Shown: positions 36,120 to 45,351, counted from the first letter of the stretch. The stretch: DNA of 64,000 nt from an uncultured Rhodospirillaceae bacterium (GCA_903899885.1 CAIULK010000152.1:35637-99636); one strand, 5' to 3'. Notes: generated from the letters alone by a model not told the origin. Numbers and translations are program-made.

Positions 36120-36485
36120 TTACTCGCCGGTCGCTTCCGCTTCCGCCTCTTCCGAGGCGCTGACCACCAGATCGCCGAATTCGCGCAGGAAGACCGAGCC
36201 CTTGACCGTGCGTTGCACCAGGACCGAGCGGCGGTCGGCCTCGTCGATCTTGCGCTTGATCATGCCCAGTTCCGACAAGCGGTCGAGTGCGCGGGTGATC
36301 GCCGGTTTCGAAACGTTCAGGGTCAGCGCCAGACCGCGTACCGTGTGGGGCGGAGGGGTCAGATAAACGGTGAGCACCAAGGCCATCTGGCGGGCGGACA
36401 GGTCGGGGCCGTCACGCCGAACGCTCTCGACGATGGCACCGCGCCACATCTGAAGCGCTTGAACCGCTCCCAACCGCTGATCCAT
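36120..36485 (-). CDS. MarR-family transcriptional regulator
   Basis: The 121-residue protein has a winged helix-turn-helix: LSARQMALVLTVYLTPPPHT, VRGLALTLNVSKPAITRALD (recognition helix) and a wing with DEADRRSVLVQRT. It is at the short end of the family and lacks part of the long C-terminal dimerisation helix, ending in an acidic stretch (EEAEAEATGE). Its 3' end abuts the decayed toxin-antitoxin remnant. No adjacent target gene is obvious; the aminopeptidase gene lies upstream on the same strand. Confidence 0.82.
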   Translation of the reverse strand: MDQRLGAVQALQMWRGAIVESVRRDGPDLSARQMALVLTVYLTPPPHTVRGLALTLNVSKPAITRALDRLSELGMIKRKIDEADRRSVLVQRTVKGSVFLREFGDLVVSASEEAEAEATGE

Positions 36486-36552
36486 GATCCGCTCGTTTGT
36501 TCCGCCGACGAAATCTTCTAACCGAAGGGCCGGGTTTCGGCAACGCTGATTG

Positions 36553-37980
36553 TTAACGACTCCCGGCCGACGGGTATCTTTTCGTCAGCATCGCGAAGAC
36601 CGCGCGCATCGCCATCGCCTCGCCGCCCTCGGGCCGGCCGGGTTTGGTCCCGGTATTCCAGGCCATCAGGTCGAAATGCGCCCAACGCGTTCCGGGCGGA
36701 ACGAACTCGGCCAGGAACAACGCGGCGGTGATCGCGCCGCCGAACGAGGAACTCGATACGCTCGACAGATCGGCGACCTTCGAGTCCAGCATCGCGCGAT
36801 AGGGCTTGTGCAGCGGCAATCGCCAGACCGGGTCGGCCTGGATTTCGGCGGCGGTCAGGATCGCTTGGGCCAGATTCTCGTCGGGCGTGAACAAGGCGGG
36901 CAAATCGGGGCCGAGCGCGGCGCGGGCCGCCCCGGTCAGGGTCGCCATGTCGATCAAAAGATCCGGCTTTTCGAGGCCGGCTTCCCACAGGGCGTCGGCC
37001 AGAATCAGGCGGCCCTCGGCGTCGGTGTCGCCGATCTCGACGGTGACCCCCTTGCGGGTGGCCAGAACATCCAGCGGGCGCATCGCGTCGCCCGACACCG
37101 AATTCTCGACCGCCGGAATCAGAACCCGCAGGCGGACCGGCAATGCGGCCGCCATGACCATTGAGGCCAGCCCCAGAACATGCGCGGCGCCGCCCATGTC
37201 CTTCTTCATCAGTTTCATGTTGGCCGAGGATTTCAGATCCAGCCCGCCGGTATCGAAACACACCCCCTTGCCGACCAAGGTCACCTTGGGTGCCGACGGA
37301 TCGCCCCAGACAAGATCGATCAAACGGGGCTGCCGGGCGGCCCCGGCGGCGCGGCCGACCGCGTGCAGGCAGGGGTAATTGGCGGCCAGCAGGCCGTCGC
37401 CGACGATGGTGTGAACCACGGCCCCGAATTCGGCGGCCAGCCGGTCGGCGCTGGCCGCCAGCTCGGCCGGGCCCAAATCGGCCGCCGGGGTATTGATCAG
37501 ATCGCGGACCAAAGTGGTGGCCGTGACCGCCGCCGTGACCCAAGCCCGGTCGGCATCGGCCGGCCAGACCAAACGGCGGGGTTTGGGGGCCGCCTTGGTT
37601 TTGTAGCGGCCGAAGGAATAGGCCGCCAAGGCCCAGGTCAGCGCCGCGCGGCTGCCGTCGCCACCCGATTGCAAGCGGTAATCGCCGGGAGGGAGCTTGG
37701 ACGGAAACTGCGCCCAGATCCAAGGATCGTCCTTGCCGCCCAGCCCGGCCAGAACCAGCCCAAGCCCGCCGCCCTCGGCCGGGACCACGCACAGCGTGCC
37801 GCTATCGCCGGTAAAGCCGTTCGACGCCACCCAGGCACGCACGCGCTCGTCCGCCCCGGCGGCCCAGGCGTCGAAATCGGCCTTGCCCAGGCCGATCACC
37901 GGGCAGGCGCTGCCGCTGTCCTCGATCAAAACATCGTCCACGGTCGCGTGTTCCTGGTGCTGGGAATGCCGAGTGTCCAA
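36553..37980 (-). CDS. Leucyl aminopeptidase family (M17) metallopeptidase
   Basis: The 475-residue enzyme belongs to peptidase family M17 and cleaves N-terminal residues from peptides in the cytoplasm using two metal ions. The conserved catalytic blocks are VGKGVCFDTGGLDLKSSANM, VENSVSGDAMRPLDV and GDTDAEGRLILADAL, with the Lys, Asp and Glu ligands and catalytic Arg intact. The C-terminal block WAHFDLMAWN also matches. The N-terminal domain is divergent. The start at 37980 may be slightly long; an internal GTG giving VDDVLIEDSG is possible. It is divergent from hldD. Confidence 0.92.
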   Translation of the reverse strand: MDTRHSQHQEHATVDDVLIEDSGSACPVIGLGKADFDAWAAGADERVRAWVASNGFTGDSGTLCVVPAEGGGLGLVLAGLGGKDDPWIWAQFPSKLPPGDYRLQSGGDGSRAALTWALAAYSFGRYKTKAAPKPRRLVWPADADRAWVTAAVTATTLVRDLINTPAADLGPAELAASADRLAAEFGAVVHTIVGDGLLAANYPCLHAVGRAAGAARQPRLIDLVWGDPSAPKVTLVGKGVCFDTGGLDLKSSANMKLMKKDMGGAAHVLGLASMVMAAALPVRLRVLIPAVENSVSGDAMRPLDVLATRKGVTVEIGDTDAEGRLILADALWEAGLEKPDLLIDMATLTGAARAALGPDLPALFTPDENLAQAILTAAEIQADPVWRLPLHKPYRAMLDSKVADLSSVSSSSFGGAITAALFLAEFVPPGTRWAHFDLMAWNTGTKPGRPEGGEAMAMRAVFAMLTKRYPSAGSR

Positions 37981-38075
37981 GATGCCTTGCGCGCGGGTTC
38001 AAGGGAACCCCCCTTGCCGATCCGAGGGGTGCCGCCTATAACTCGGACGGATATGAAAATCAGGGAGACAAGCAG

Positions 38076-39062
38076 ATGATCGTGGTCACCGGCGGGGCGG
38101 GGTTCATCGGCTCGAACATGCTTGAAGCGCTGGAACGGCGCGGCGAGGGGCGGCTGGTCGTGTGCGATCGTCTGCGCGACGGGGTCAAATGGCGCAACAT
38201 CGCCAAGCGCGAATTGGCCGACATCGTCCATCCCGAGCAGTTGTTCGATTTCCTGGAAGCGAACCGCAAGCCGGTCAAGATGATCATCCATATGGGCGCC
38301 ATTTCGGCGACCACGGAAACCGACGCCGACAAAATCTCGGCCAATAATTTCTCGCTGTCGCTGGCACTGTGGAAGTGGTGCGCGATGAACGATGTCCGTT
38401 TTATCTATGCGTCGAGTGCCGCGACCTACGGCGACGGCAGCCAGGGCTTCGACGATGATTGGTCGATCGAGCATCTGGCCAAGCTGCGCCCCTTGAACGC
38501 CTATGGCTGGTCGAAGCATCTGTTCGATCGCCGGGTGTCGCGCAAAATTCTCGACGGCGCGCGCCGTCCGCCGCAATGGGCCGGGCTGAAGTTCTTCAAT
38601 GTCTACGGCCCCAACGAATACCATAAGGGCGGTCAGCAGTCGGTGGTGGCGCAGATCCATCCGCACGCGGTGGCGGGCGCGCCCTATCAATTGTTCCGCT
38701 CGCACAATCCGAACTATACCGACGGCGGGCAGATGCGCGACTTCATCTGGATCGACGACTGCATCGACGTGATGCTATGGCTGGTCGATAACCCCCAGGT
38801 CAGCGGCATTTTCAACGTCGGCACCGGCAAGGCGCGGACCTTCCTGGATTTGGCCTCGTCGGTCTATCGCGCGCTGGGCAAGGAACCGCAGATCAAGTTC
38901 CAAGACACCCCGATCGCCATCCGCGACAAGTACCAGTACTTCACCGAAGCCAAGATGGAGCACCTGCGCGCCGCCGGCTACGACAAACCCTTCACCGCGT
39001 TGGAAGACGGGGTGGGGCGGTACGTCAACCACTTCCTGTCGCAGCCCGACCCTTATCGGTGA
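38076..39062 (+). CDS. hldD: ADP-L-glycero-D-manno-heptose 6-epimerase
   Basis: The 328-residue extended short-chain dehydrogenase makes ADP-L,D-heptose for the lipopolysaccharide inner core. It has the NAD(P) motif GGAGFIGSN, IHMGAISATTETD, the Tyr-Lys pair in NAYGWSKHLFD, and KFFNVYGPNEYHKGGQQSV, a block specific to HldD. The ATG 38076 follows GGGAGA by about ten bases. Other heptose genes are not adjacent. lgt follows seven bases downstream. Confidence 0.95.
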   Translation: MIVVTGGAGFIGSNMLEALERRGEGRLVVCDRLRDGVKWRNIAKRELADIVHPEQLFDFLEANRKPVKMIIHMGAISATTETDADKISANNFSLSLALWKWCAMNDVRFIYASSAATYGDGSQGFDDDWSIEHLAKLRPLNAYGWSKHLFDRRVSRKILDGARRPPQWAGLKFFNVYGPNEYHKGGQQSVVAQIHPHAVAGAPYQLFRSHNPNYTDGGQMRDFIWIDDCIDVMLWLVDNPQVSGIFNVGTGKARTFLDLASSVYRALGKEPQIKFQDTPIAIRDKYQYFTEAKMEHLRAAGYDKPFTALEDGVGRYVNHFLSQPDPYR

Positions 39063-39069
39063 GGCGCTT

Positions 39070-39867
39070 ATGCTAACGCTGATCTACCCGCAGATCGACC
39101 CGATCGCCATCGCGGTGGGTCCGATCGCCATCCGTTGGTACGCCATCGCCTATATCGCCGGGCTGATGCTGGGCTGGTCCTATGTCAAGCGGTTGGTCGC
39201 CCGCCCGCCGCACGCGATGACCGAGCTGGAGATCGACGATTTCCTGGTCTGGGCGACGCTGGGCGTGGTGCTGGGCGGGCGGCTCGGCTATGTCTTGTTC
39301 TATAAGCCGGTCTTCTACTTCAACAATCCGCTGGAGATTCCGGCCGTCTGGCACGGCGGGATGAGCTTTCACGGCGGCTTGCTGGGGGTGATCACGGCGA
39401 TCGTGTTGTTCGCCCGCGCCCGGGGCCGCGATTTCTTCGCCATCGCCGACGTGGTGTGCTGCGCCGTGCCGATGGGCTTGTTTTTCGGACGCATCGCCAA
39501 TTTCGTCAACGGCGAGCTGTTCGGCCGGGTAGCCCCCGACGTGCCGTGGGCGATGGTCTTTCCCGGCGGCGGGCCGGTTCCGCGTCATCCCAGCCAACTG
39601 TATGAAGCGGGGTTGGAAGGGCTGCTGTTGGGCCTGATTCTGTTCGCGGCGTGGCGGATTCCCGCCGTTCGCCAGCGCAGCGGCACCTTGGCCGGGATTT
39701 TCCTTACCGGGTACGGCTTGGCGCGTACCACCGCCGAGTTTTTCCGTCAGCCCGACGCTCATTTGGGCTTTCTATTCGGCGGGGCGACGATGGGGCAATT
39801 GCTGTCGCTGCCGGTGATCGCCGCCGGTTTGCTGATGATTTGGGCCGTCGGCCGCCGCAAGGCATGA
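39070..39867 (+). CDS. lgt: Prolipoprotein diacylglyceryl transferase
   Basis: The 265-residue integral membrane enzyme transfers diacylglycerol from phosphatidylglycerol to the lipobox cysteine of prolipoproteins. About seven membrane segments are visible. The Lgt signature is GRIANFVNGELFGR (near residues 143-156), and IRWYAIAYIAGLMLGW, GGRLGYVLFY, FHGGLLGV and RHPSQLYEA are further family blocks. Its stop overlaps the midA start (ATGA). Several lipoproteins in this window would be its substrates. Confidence 0.97.
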   Translation: MLTLIYPQIDPIAIAVGPIAIRWYAIAYIAGLMLGWSYVKRLVARPPHAMTELEIDDFLVWATLGVVLGGRLGYVLFYKPVFYFNNPLEIPAVWHGGMSFHGGLLGVITAIVLFARARGRDFFAIADVVCCAVPMGLFFGRIANFVNGELFGRVAPDVPWAMVFPGGGPVPRHPSQLYEAGLEGLLLGLILFAAWRIPAVRQRSGTLAGIFLTGYGLARTTAEFFRQPDAHLGFLFGGATMGQLLSLPVIAAGLLMIWAVGRRKA

Positions 39868-40898
39868 GCCTGCACGACCACGTGGTCGCCATGATCCGCG
39901 AGCGGGGGCCGGTCCCGGTCGCCCAGGTGATGGCGTTGGCCAATGCCCATTACTACGCCACACGCGATCCCCTGGGTTCGGCGGGCGATTTCATCACCGC
40001 CCCGGAAATCAGCCAGACCTTCGGCGAGATGATCGGCCTGTGGCTGGCCGAGATGTGGCGGGCGATGGGCGCGCCCGCCAAGCTGGCCCTGATCGAGGCG
40101 GGACCCGGACGCGGCACCTTGATGAGCGATCTGTTGCGCACGGCCCGCATGGTGCCCGAGTTCGCGGCCGCCCTCGACATTTGGCTGATTGAAACCAGCC
40201 CGGTGCTGCGTGAGCGGCAGCGCCAGGCCCTCGCCGGTCACCCCGTGCGCTGGGCGGAAAAGTTGGACGCGATTCCGCCCGCGCCGACCCTGCTGGTCGC
40301 CAACGAATTCGTCGATGCCCTGCCGATCGAGCAAGCGGTCCGCGCCCAAGGCGAATGGCGCCACCGCCGGGTGGGATTGGCCGAGGACGGTTCGCTGGTT
40401 TTCACCTTGGGCGAAGCGGCCCTGGGACCCGCCGATGCCCCCGATGGCGCCGTGTTCGAAACCTGCCCCGATGGCCGCCGTTTTGTCGCCGATCTCGGCC
40501 GCCGGTTAAACGCGAACGGCGGCGCGGCCTTGATCATCGATTACGGCCCGGCCCGTTTCGGGGTGGGCGAGACCTTGCAGGCGGTGCGCCGCCATTCCTA
40601 TCATCCCATTCTAGCCGATGTCGGCGAGGCCGATTGGACCGCCCATGTCGATTTTCAGTCCTTGGCCGAGGCCGCCGCCCCGGCGCGGGCGTGGGGGCCA
40701 CTGCCCCAAGGCACGTTCCTGACCCGCATGGGAATCGGTGTGCGCGCCCAGCATTTGACAGCCGGGCAGTCCATCGAGACCAAGCATGCGCTGGAGGCGG
40801 GGGTTCACCGCTTGATTGATCCGGCCGAAATGGGCACCCTGTTCAAGGTCTTGGCGCTGACCCATCCGGCGCTGCCCGCTGCCTTGGCTTTTGATTAG
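39864..40898 (+). CDS. MidA/NDUFAF7-family SAM-dependent methyltransferase
   Basis: The 344-residue protein is of the DUF185 family, related to NDUFAF7, which methylates an arginine in a respiratory complex I subunit. It has ITAPEISQTFGEMIGLWLAE, the SAM-binding EAGPGRGTLMSDLL, ANEFVDALPIEQ and DYGPARFGVGETLQAVRRH. I chose ATG 39864, which overlaps the lgt stop; the frame is open further upstream only as a shadow of lgt. It directly abuts pgeF (stop 40898, start 40899). Confidence 0.9.
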   Translation: MSLHDHVVAMIRERGPVPVAQVMALANAHYYATRDPLGSAGDFITAPEISQTFGEMIGLWLAEMWRAMGAPAKLALIEAGPGRGTLMSDLLRTARMVPEFAAALDIWLIETSPVLRERQRQALAGHPVRWAEKLDAIPPAPTLLVANEFVDALPIEQAVRAQGEWRHRRVGLAEDGSLVFTLGEAALGPADAPDGAVFETCPDGRRFVADLGRRLNANGGAALIIDYGPARFGVGETLQAVRRHSYHPILADVGEADWTAHVDFQSLAEAAAPARAWGPLPQGTFLTRMGIGVRAQHLTAGQSIETKHALEAGVHRLIDPAEMGTLFKVLALTHPALPAALAFD

Positions 40899-41666
40899 AT
40901 GATCACGCTCGCTGTTCTTAACGAAATTCCCCGCGTTCGCCACGCCTTCTTCACCCGCGAGGGCGGCTTGTCCGATGGGCTGTACCGTTCGCTGAATTGC
41001 GGGCCGGGCTCGAAGGATCAACCGGATGCGGTGGCCGCCAACCGGGCGCGCATCGCCGAAATGCTGGAGCGCCCCGCCGATCATCTGGTCACCGTGCATC
41101 AGGCGCATACCGCGTTGGCGGTGGTGGTCGATGCTCCCTTCGCGCCGGGCCATGCGCCCAAGGCCGATGCCATGGTCACCAACCGGCCGGGCCTTGTTTT
41201 GGGAATTCTGACCGCCGATTGCGCGCCGGTGCTGTTCGCCGACAAGAAGGGCCGCGCGGTGGGGGCCGCCCATGCCGGCTGGCGGGGCGCCCAGGGCGGG
41301 GTTCTTGATCAAACCGTGGCGCGGATGGCCGAGCTGGGGGTTGCCGCGGCCGATCTGGTGGCGGTGGTGGGGCCGTGCATCGCGGCCTGCTCGTATGAGG
41401 TGGGGCCGGAATTCCCCAAGGTCTTCTTGGACGAGGACCCGCGCAACCGCGACTTCTTCGCCAAGGGGCGGCGCGACGGCCATCCGCTGTTCGATCTGCC
41501 GGGCTATATCGCGCGGCGCTTGGCGCAAGCCGGGGTGGGCACCATCGGCCGGATTCCCGCCGACACCTGCCGCGATGAAGCCCGATTCTTCAGTTATCGC
41601 CGTTCGACCTTGCGGGGCGAGCCGGATTACGGCCGCCAAATTTCGGCCATCGTGTTGGAGCGCTGA
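40899..41666 (+). CDS. pgeF: PgeF/YfiH-family peptidoglycan editing factor
   Basis: The 255-residue protein is of the laccase-domain (DUF152) family. In E. coli PgeF removes wrongly incorporated L-Ser from peptidoglycan precursors; purine nucleosidase activity is reported for relatives. The zinc/copper site residues are seen in VTVHQAHT, LTADCAPVLF and AAHAGWRGA. It ends in TGATG, so its stop overlaps the next small start at 41666. Confidence 0.92.
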   Translation: MITLAVLNEIPRVRHAFFTREGGLSDGLYRSLNCGPGSKDQPDAVAANRARIAEMLERPADHLVTVHQAHTALAVVVDAPFAPGHAPKADAMVTNRPGLVLGILTADCAPVLFADKKGRAVGAAHAGWRGAQGGVLDQTVARMAELGVAAADLVAVVGPCIAACSYEVGPEFPKVFLDEDPRNRDFFAKGRRDGHPLFDLPGYIARRLAQAGVGTIGRIPADTCRDEARFFSYRRSTLRGEPDYGRQISAIVLER

Positions 41667-41743
41667 TGCCCTATATGAATTTCATCTTCGTGGTGACCGT
41701 GGCCGGGTTCTTGATGACCTGCGTGGCGATGGTTGTGGGATGA
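41666..41743 (+). CDS. Small membrane ORF (25 aa), translationally coupled
   Basis: This 25-codon frame begins in the TGATG overlap with pgeF, and its stop forms an ATGA overlap with the lipoprotein gene at 41740. The product is almost wholly hydrophobic (for example FIFVVTVAGFLMTCVAMVVG), long enough for one membrane helix, with no charged residue. Overlap on both sides argues that ribosomes pass through it, either as a real small protein or as a coupling device. No family is recognised. Confidence 0.5.
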   Translation: MPYMNFIFVVTVAGFLMTCVAMVVG

Positions 41744-42561
41744 AACACCCCGTCCTGCTGCTTTTGGCTTTTTTGGCCGGATGCGGCGACGTGCCGCAGC
41801 CGTTCCGGCACGAGGACACGGTGTCCGAACTGGTTCGTCCGCCCCCGGTGGTCACGGTGGCGGTCAAACCGATCGATGATTCGCCCGAGGCGCTGGCGCT
41901 GGCCAACGCGATGGTCGAATCCCTGGGCGATCACGACATTCCCGCCTCGGTCGGCGACGGATTGCCCGGATCGGCGCATGTTCTGGCCGAGCAAAGCGAA
42001 ACCAAGGGCAAGATCCTTGTGGTGTGGACCTGGGTTCCGGCCGACGGTGCCGAGCCAACTCACAGCCGTGCCGTGATCCCGAAGCCGGTGTGGGAGCAAC
42101 GCTCGGCCTGGGCGATGAAAACCTATGTCGATCCGGCGGCGGCAGCCTTGATCGGGTTGCCCGCCGCTTCGGAACCCAAGGGCGCCCGGAATCGGCCGAA
42201 AGCCAGCATTCAACCCTTGTCGGGGTTGCCCGGCGACGGTGACCATGCGCTGACGCGGGCACTGCGGGCCGCGCTGGAACGCCAAGGCGTGGTGATGACC
42301 GCCAAAAACCCGGACTACACGATCCTGGGCAAGGTCGAGATCACCCCGGGCCGTCCGGGCGAGGACATGCTGGCGGTGGTGTGGACGATCAAACGGGCCG
42401 ACGGACGCCAACTCGGAACGGTCGAGCAAAAAGGGCCGGTCGCCAAGGGCGTTTTGGCCGGGCCGTGGGGAAGTTTGGCCCGCGACGTCGGCGAGGGTGG
42501 GGCCAGCGGCGTGGTGCAAGCCATCGACGCGGATCGGTCACAATCTTTACAGAAACAGTAG
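41740..42561 (+). CDS. Conserved lipoprotein of unknown function
   Basis: The 273-residue product has a lipoprotein signal peptide (MKHPVLLLLAFLAGC, lipid Cys 15). The mature part contains PPVVTVAVKPIDDSPEALAL and, near the C-terminus, YTILGKVEITPGRPGEDMLA and VVWTIKRADG, a pattern like outer-membrane or periplasmic lipoproteins that assemble from several beta strands. No known domain is assigned. It is coupled to the small ORF upstream; prs follows 39 bases later. Confidence 0.75.
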   Translation: MKHPVLLLLAFLAGCGDVPQPFRHEDTVSELVRPPPVVTVAVKPIDDSPEALALANAMVESLGDHDIPASVGDGLPGSAHVLAEQSETKGKILVVWTWVPADGAEPTHSRAVIPKPVWEQRSAWAMKTYVDPAAAALIGLPAASEPKGARNRPKASIQPLSGLPGDGDHALTRALRAALERQGVVMTAKNPDYTILGKVEITPGRPGEDMLAVVWTIKRADGRQLGTVEQKGPVAKGVLAGPWGSLARDVGEGGASGVVQAIDADRSQSLQKQ

Positions 42562-42600
42562 CCGCTGATATACGGGGGCCTCCTTGCCCAGGGGACGATC

Positions 42601-43530
42601 ATGAAAATCTTGGCCTGCAATTCCAATCGGCCGCTGTCGGAAGCGATTGCCGAATATCTCGCGATGTCGTTGGCCAATGCGGCGGTCAAGCGTTTCTCGG
42701 ATCACGAGATTTTCGTCGAGATTCACGAGAATGTGCGCGGCCAGGATGTGTTCGTCATCCAATCCACCTGCTATCCCGCCAACGATAATCTGATGGAGTT
42801 GCTGGTCACGCTGGACGCACTGCGCCGCGGGTCGGCCAAGCGGATCACCGCCGTCATTCCCTATTTCGGCTATGCCCGCCAGGACCGTAAATCGGGTCCG
42901 CGCACGCCGATCTCGGCCAAGCTGGTTGCCAATCTGATCACCACCGCCGGGGCCGACCGGGTGGTGACACTGGATCTGCATTCGGGCCAGATTCAGGGCT
43001 TCTTCGACATTCCGCTGGATAATCTGTACGCGGCGCCGGTTTTCACCAACGATATCCGCGCCCATTCCGACGAAGGCCTGATGGTGGTGTCGCCCGATGT
43101 CGGCGGCGTGGTGCGCGCCCGCGCGATCGCCAGCCGGATCGACGCCGATTTGGCGATCATCGACAAGCGCCGCGAGCGCGCCGGGGTATCCGAAGTGATG
43201 AACATCATCGGCGACGTCAAGGGGCGGCGTTGCGTGATGGTCGATGACATCGTTGATTCCGCCGGAACCCTGTGCAACGCGGCGGTCGCGTTGATGAAGG
43301 CCGGGGCGGTGTCGGTGTCGGCCTATGTCACCCACGGCGTGCTGTCGGGCAAGGCGGTGGAACGGGTGACCAACTCGCCCTTGAAGGAACTGGTGATCAC
43401 CGATTCGATCCCGGCGACCGAGGCGGTGCGCAACGCCCGCAACATCCGTCAAATCAGCATCGCGCCCTTGATGGCCGAATCGATCCAGCGCATTTCGGAA
43501 GAACGCTCGGTTTCCAGCCTGTTCGACTGA
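42601..43530 (+). CDS. prs: Ribose-phosphate pyrophosphokinase
   Basis: The 309-residue enzyme makes PRPP from ribose 5-phosphate and ATP, feeding nucleotide, histidine and tryptophan synthesis. It contains [38 protein letters not shown], the metal site [34 protein letters not shown] and the PRPP loop [14 protein letters not shown]. The length is typical. The stop is ten bases from the 3' end of the convergent TetR gene. Confidence 0.97.
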   Translation: MKILACNSNRPLSEAIAEYLAMSLANAAVKRFSDHEIFVEIHENVRGQDVFVIQSTCYPANDNLMELLVTLDALRRGSAKRITAVIPYFGYARQDRKSGPRTPISAKLVANLITTAGADRVVTLDLHSGQIQGFFDIPLDNLYAAPVFTNDIRAHSDEGLMVVSPDVGGVVRARAIASRIDADLAIIDKRRERAGVSEVMNIIGDVKGRRCVMVDDIVDSAGTLCNAAVALMKAGAVSVSAYVTHGVLSGKAVERVTNSPLKELVITDSIPATEAVRNARNIRQISIAPLMAESIQRISEERSVSSLFD

Positions 43531-43540
43531 GCGGCGTCCG

Positions 43541-44161
43541 TCACGCCCTGTACCGTGCCAAGAACATGCGGACCGCCTCCTCGACCACGGTGTCGGGCGA
43601 GGAGGACACGCTGTCCGGGCTGAAAAGCCGTGGCCACAAGGTCGATCCGTTGAGCAGGCCGAGGAACTGCTGCGCCGCCATGAATGGGTGGGGGCAGTCC
43701 AGCACGCCCACGGACATCAAATGGGACAGGTAGCGCTCGAACCGATCCAGGTAAGGCTTCAGGACGGAATCAAGGGCGGCGGTGATCCATGGAAACTGCC
43801 GCCCGTCGGCGACCGTCATCCGCAGTAGACCAACAAATTCCGGCGGCGCCTGGAAAGCCAGGACCCCTCGGGCGATAAGCCCCAACACCTCCTCGACATC
43901 GCCTTGGGTCTCGATTCCCGGGGGAAGCGCGCGGCCAAGCTGCGTCGAGATGCGCAACAGCATTTCGCGGAGGATGTCTTCCTTGCTGGCGAATTGATTG
44001 TAGAGCGTGCGCCGCGCCACGCCGGCTTCCTCGGCCAGTTCATCCATGCTGACGCCGCCGAAGCCGCGATTCAGGAACAGACGTTCGGCCGCGTTCACGA
44101 TGGCGGCGCGCGATCCCGTTCGTGGGGTCGACGGGTTTTCCGAAGGAGAGGGCGGTTTCAT
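43541..44161 (-). CDS. TetR-family repressor of the adjoining RND efflux operon
   Basis: The roughly 206-residue protein has a TetR helix-turn-helix (FGGVSMDELAEEAGVARRTL and YNQFASKEDILREML) and a C-terminal ligand domain resembling AcrR-type regulators. I set the start at 44161 (MKPPSPSEN). An ATG at 44194 is also in frame, but it lies inside a perfect TATAAT -10 on the minus strand and inside the palindromic operator, so it is unlikely to be used. The gene is divergent from an efflux adaptor gene and most likely represses both. Confidence 0.88.
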   Translation of the reverse strand: MKPPSPSENPSTPRTGSRAAIVNAAERLFLNRGFGGVSMDELAEEAGVARRTLYNQFASKEDILREMLLRISTQLGRALPPGIETQGDVEEVLGLIARGVLAFQAPPEFVGLLRMTVADGRQFPWITAALDSVLKPYLDRFERYLSHLMSVGVLDCPHPFMAAQQFLGLLNGSTLWPRLFSPDSVSSSPDTVVEEAVRMFLARYRA

Positions 44162-44171
44162 CGAAACACCA

Positions 44172-44215
44172 TTGAATTGCACTGATGAGTGCATTATAGT
44201 TCATGCATCAGTGCA
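44172..44215. promoter_or_regulatory. Overlapping divergent promoters with palindromic operator
   Basis: On the plus strand TTGAAT (44172-44177), a 17-base spacer and TATAGT (44195-44200) form a promoter for the efflux operon. On the minus strand TTGCGC, 17 bases and a perfect TATAAT (complement of 44193-44198) form the repressor's promoter. A perfect 10-bp inverted repeat TGCACTGATG (44178-44187) and CATCAGTGCA (44206-44215) covers both. The left arm is also part of TGCACT-GATG-AGTGCA. TetR binding here would block both promoters. Confidence 0.7.
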
Positions 44216-44268
44216 GCGCAAGGCCGCTTCGGCAGCCCGCGCGCCTCGCGAAACCGAAGGTGCCGCCG

Positions 44269-45351
44269 ATGTCCCCCATTCGCCTTGCCATGATTGTTCT
44301 TGCCGCCGTAACCCTTGTCGGCTGCGGCGATTCGAAGCCGCCCGCGCCGCCCGCGCCGCCCGCGCGGCCGGTCCGCGCGCTCACCGTCGAGCGCCGCGCG
44401 ACCGGAGAGACCCTATCCCTAACCGGGCAGATCAAGCCGCAGGTGCAGGAAAGCATTGCCTTTCGCTTGGACGGGCGCCTTGTCGCGCGGCGCGTCAACG
44501 TCGGCGACAGCGTCAAGGCCGGGCAGGTCATCGCCCAGCTCGATCCGCAAATCCAGCAGAATGGGCTGCGGCAAGCGCAGGCGAATCTGTCCGCCGCGCG
44601 CGGGCAGTTGCTCCAAGCCAGAAACGATTTCGAACGCCAGAAGAAATTGCTCGAAACGGGGTACGCGTCGCGTTCGCGTTTCGACCAGGCGCAACAGGTT
44701 CTGCAAACGGTCGAGGCTCAGGTCAATTCCGCCCAGGCGCAGCTTCGTAGCGCCGAGGAACAGCTCGGCTACACCGAAGTGCGGGCCGATTCGGCTGGCA
44801 TGGTCACGGCCATCGGCGCGGAACCCGGCGAGGTCGCCGCCGCCGGTCGGATGATTGTCCAAGTGGCGCACGACGGAGGGCGCGATGCCGTGTTCGATGT
44901 GCCGGCCCAGATCATGCGGACATCGTCGCGTGACGTGGTGGTGGACATCGCCTTGACCGACGATCCAAAGATCAAGACGACGGGCCGCGTCCGGGAAGTG
45001 GCGCCGCAAGCCGATCCCGTCACGCGGACGTTCTTGGTCAAGGTCGGTCTCATCGATCCGCCCGAGGCCATGCGGCTTGGCGCCACCGTTACCGGCAGCG
45101 TCACCTTGACCGCCCCGGCGGGGGTGGAATTGCCGGCGAGCGTGCTGACCCAGGAGAACGGCCATCCGGCGGTGTGGGTGGTCGATCCCCAGGCCCAGAC
45201 CGTGTCGCTTCGCACGGTCGAGGTTCTTCGCTACGATTCGGCGGCTGTCGTTATTTCGCAAGGGCTGGAGACCGGCGAAACGGTGGTTACCGCCGGTGTA
45301 CAGGTGCTGCGCCCCGGCCAGAAGGTGCGCCTGCTGGGAGACGCCAAATGA
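44269..45351 (+). CDS. RND efflux periplasmic adaptor lipoprotein
   Basis: The 360-residue adaptor has a lipoprotein signal (lipobox LVGC) followed by a proline/alanine linker, a barrel-sandwich domain (ESIAFRLDGRLVARRVNVGD), an alpha-hairpin (residues 95-170), and beta-barrel segments ending in LRPGQKVRLLGDAK. It belongs to the MexA/AcrA-like group that links an RND pump to an outer-membrane channel. GAAGG eight bases before ATG 44269 decides the start. Its stop overlaps the pump gene (ATGA at 45348). No outer-membrane channel gene is present in this cluster. Confidence 0.9.
   Translation: MSPIRLAMIVLAAVTLVGCGDSKPPAPPAPPARPVRALTVERRATGETLSLTGQIKPQVQESIAFRLDGRLVARRVNVGDSVKAGQVIAQLDPQIQQNGLRQAQANLSAARGQLLQARNDFERQKKLLETGYASRSRFDQAQQVLQTVEAQVNSAQAQLRSAEEQLGYTEVRADSAGMVTAIGAEPGEVAAAGRMIVQVAHDGGRDAVFDVPAQIMRTSSRDVVVDIALTDDPKIKTTGRVREVAPQADPVTRTFLVKVGLIDPPEAMRLGATVTGSVTLTAPAGVELPASVLTQENGHPAVWVVDPQAQTVSLRTVEVLRYDSAAVVISQGLETGETVVTAGVQVLRPGQKVRLLGDAK

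Noticed and set aside
44162..44194. Upstream ATG at 44194 as start of the TetR gene
   Set aside because: It lies inside the TATAAT -10 of the gene's own promoter and inside the operator; the ATG at 44161 fits better.
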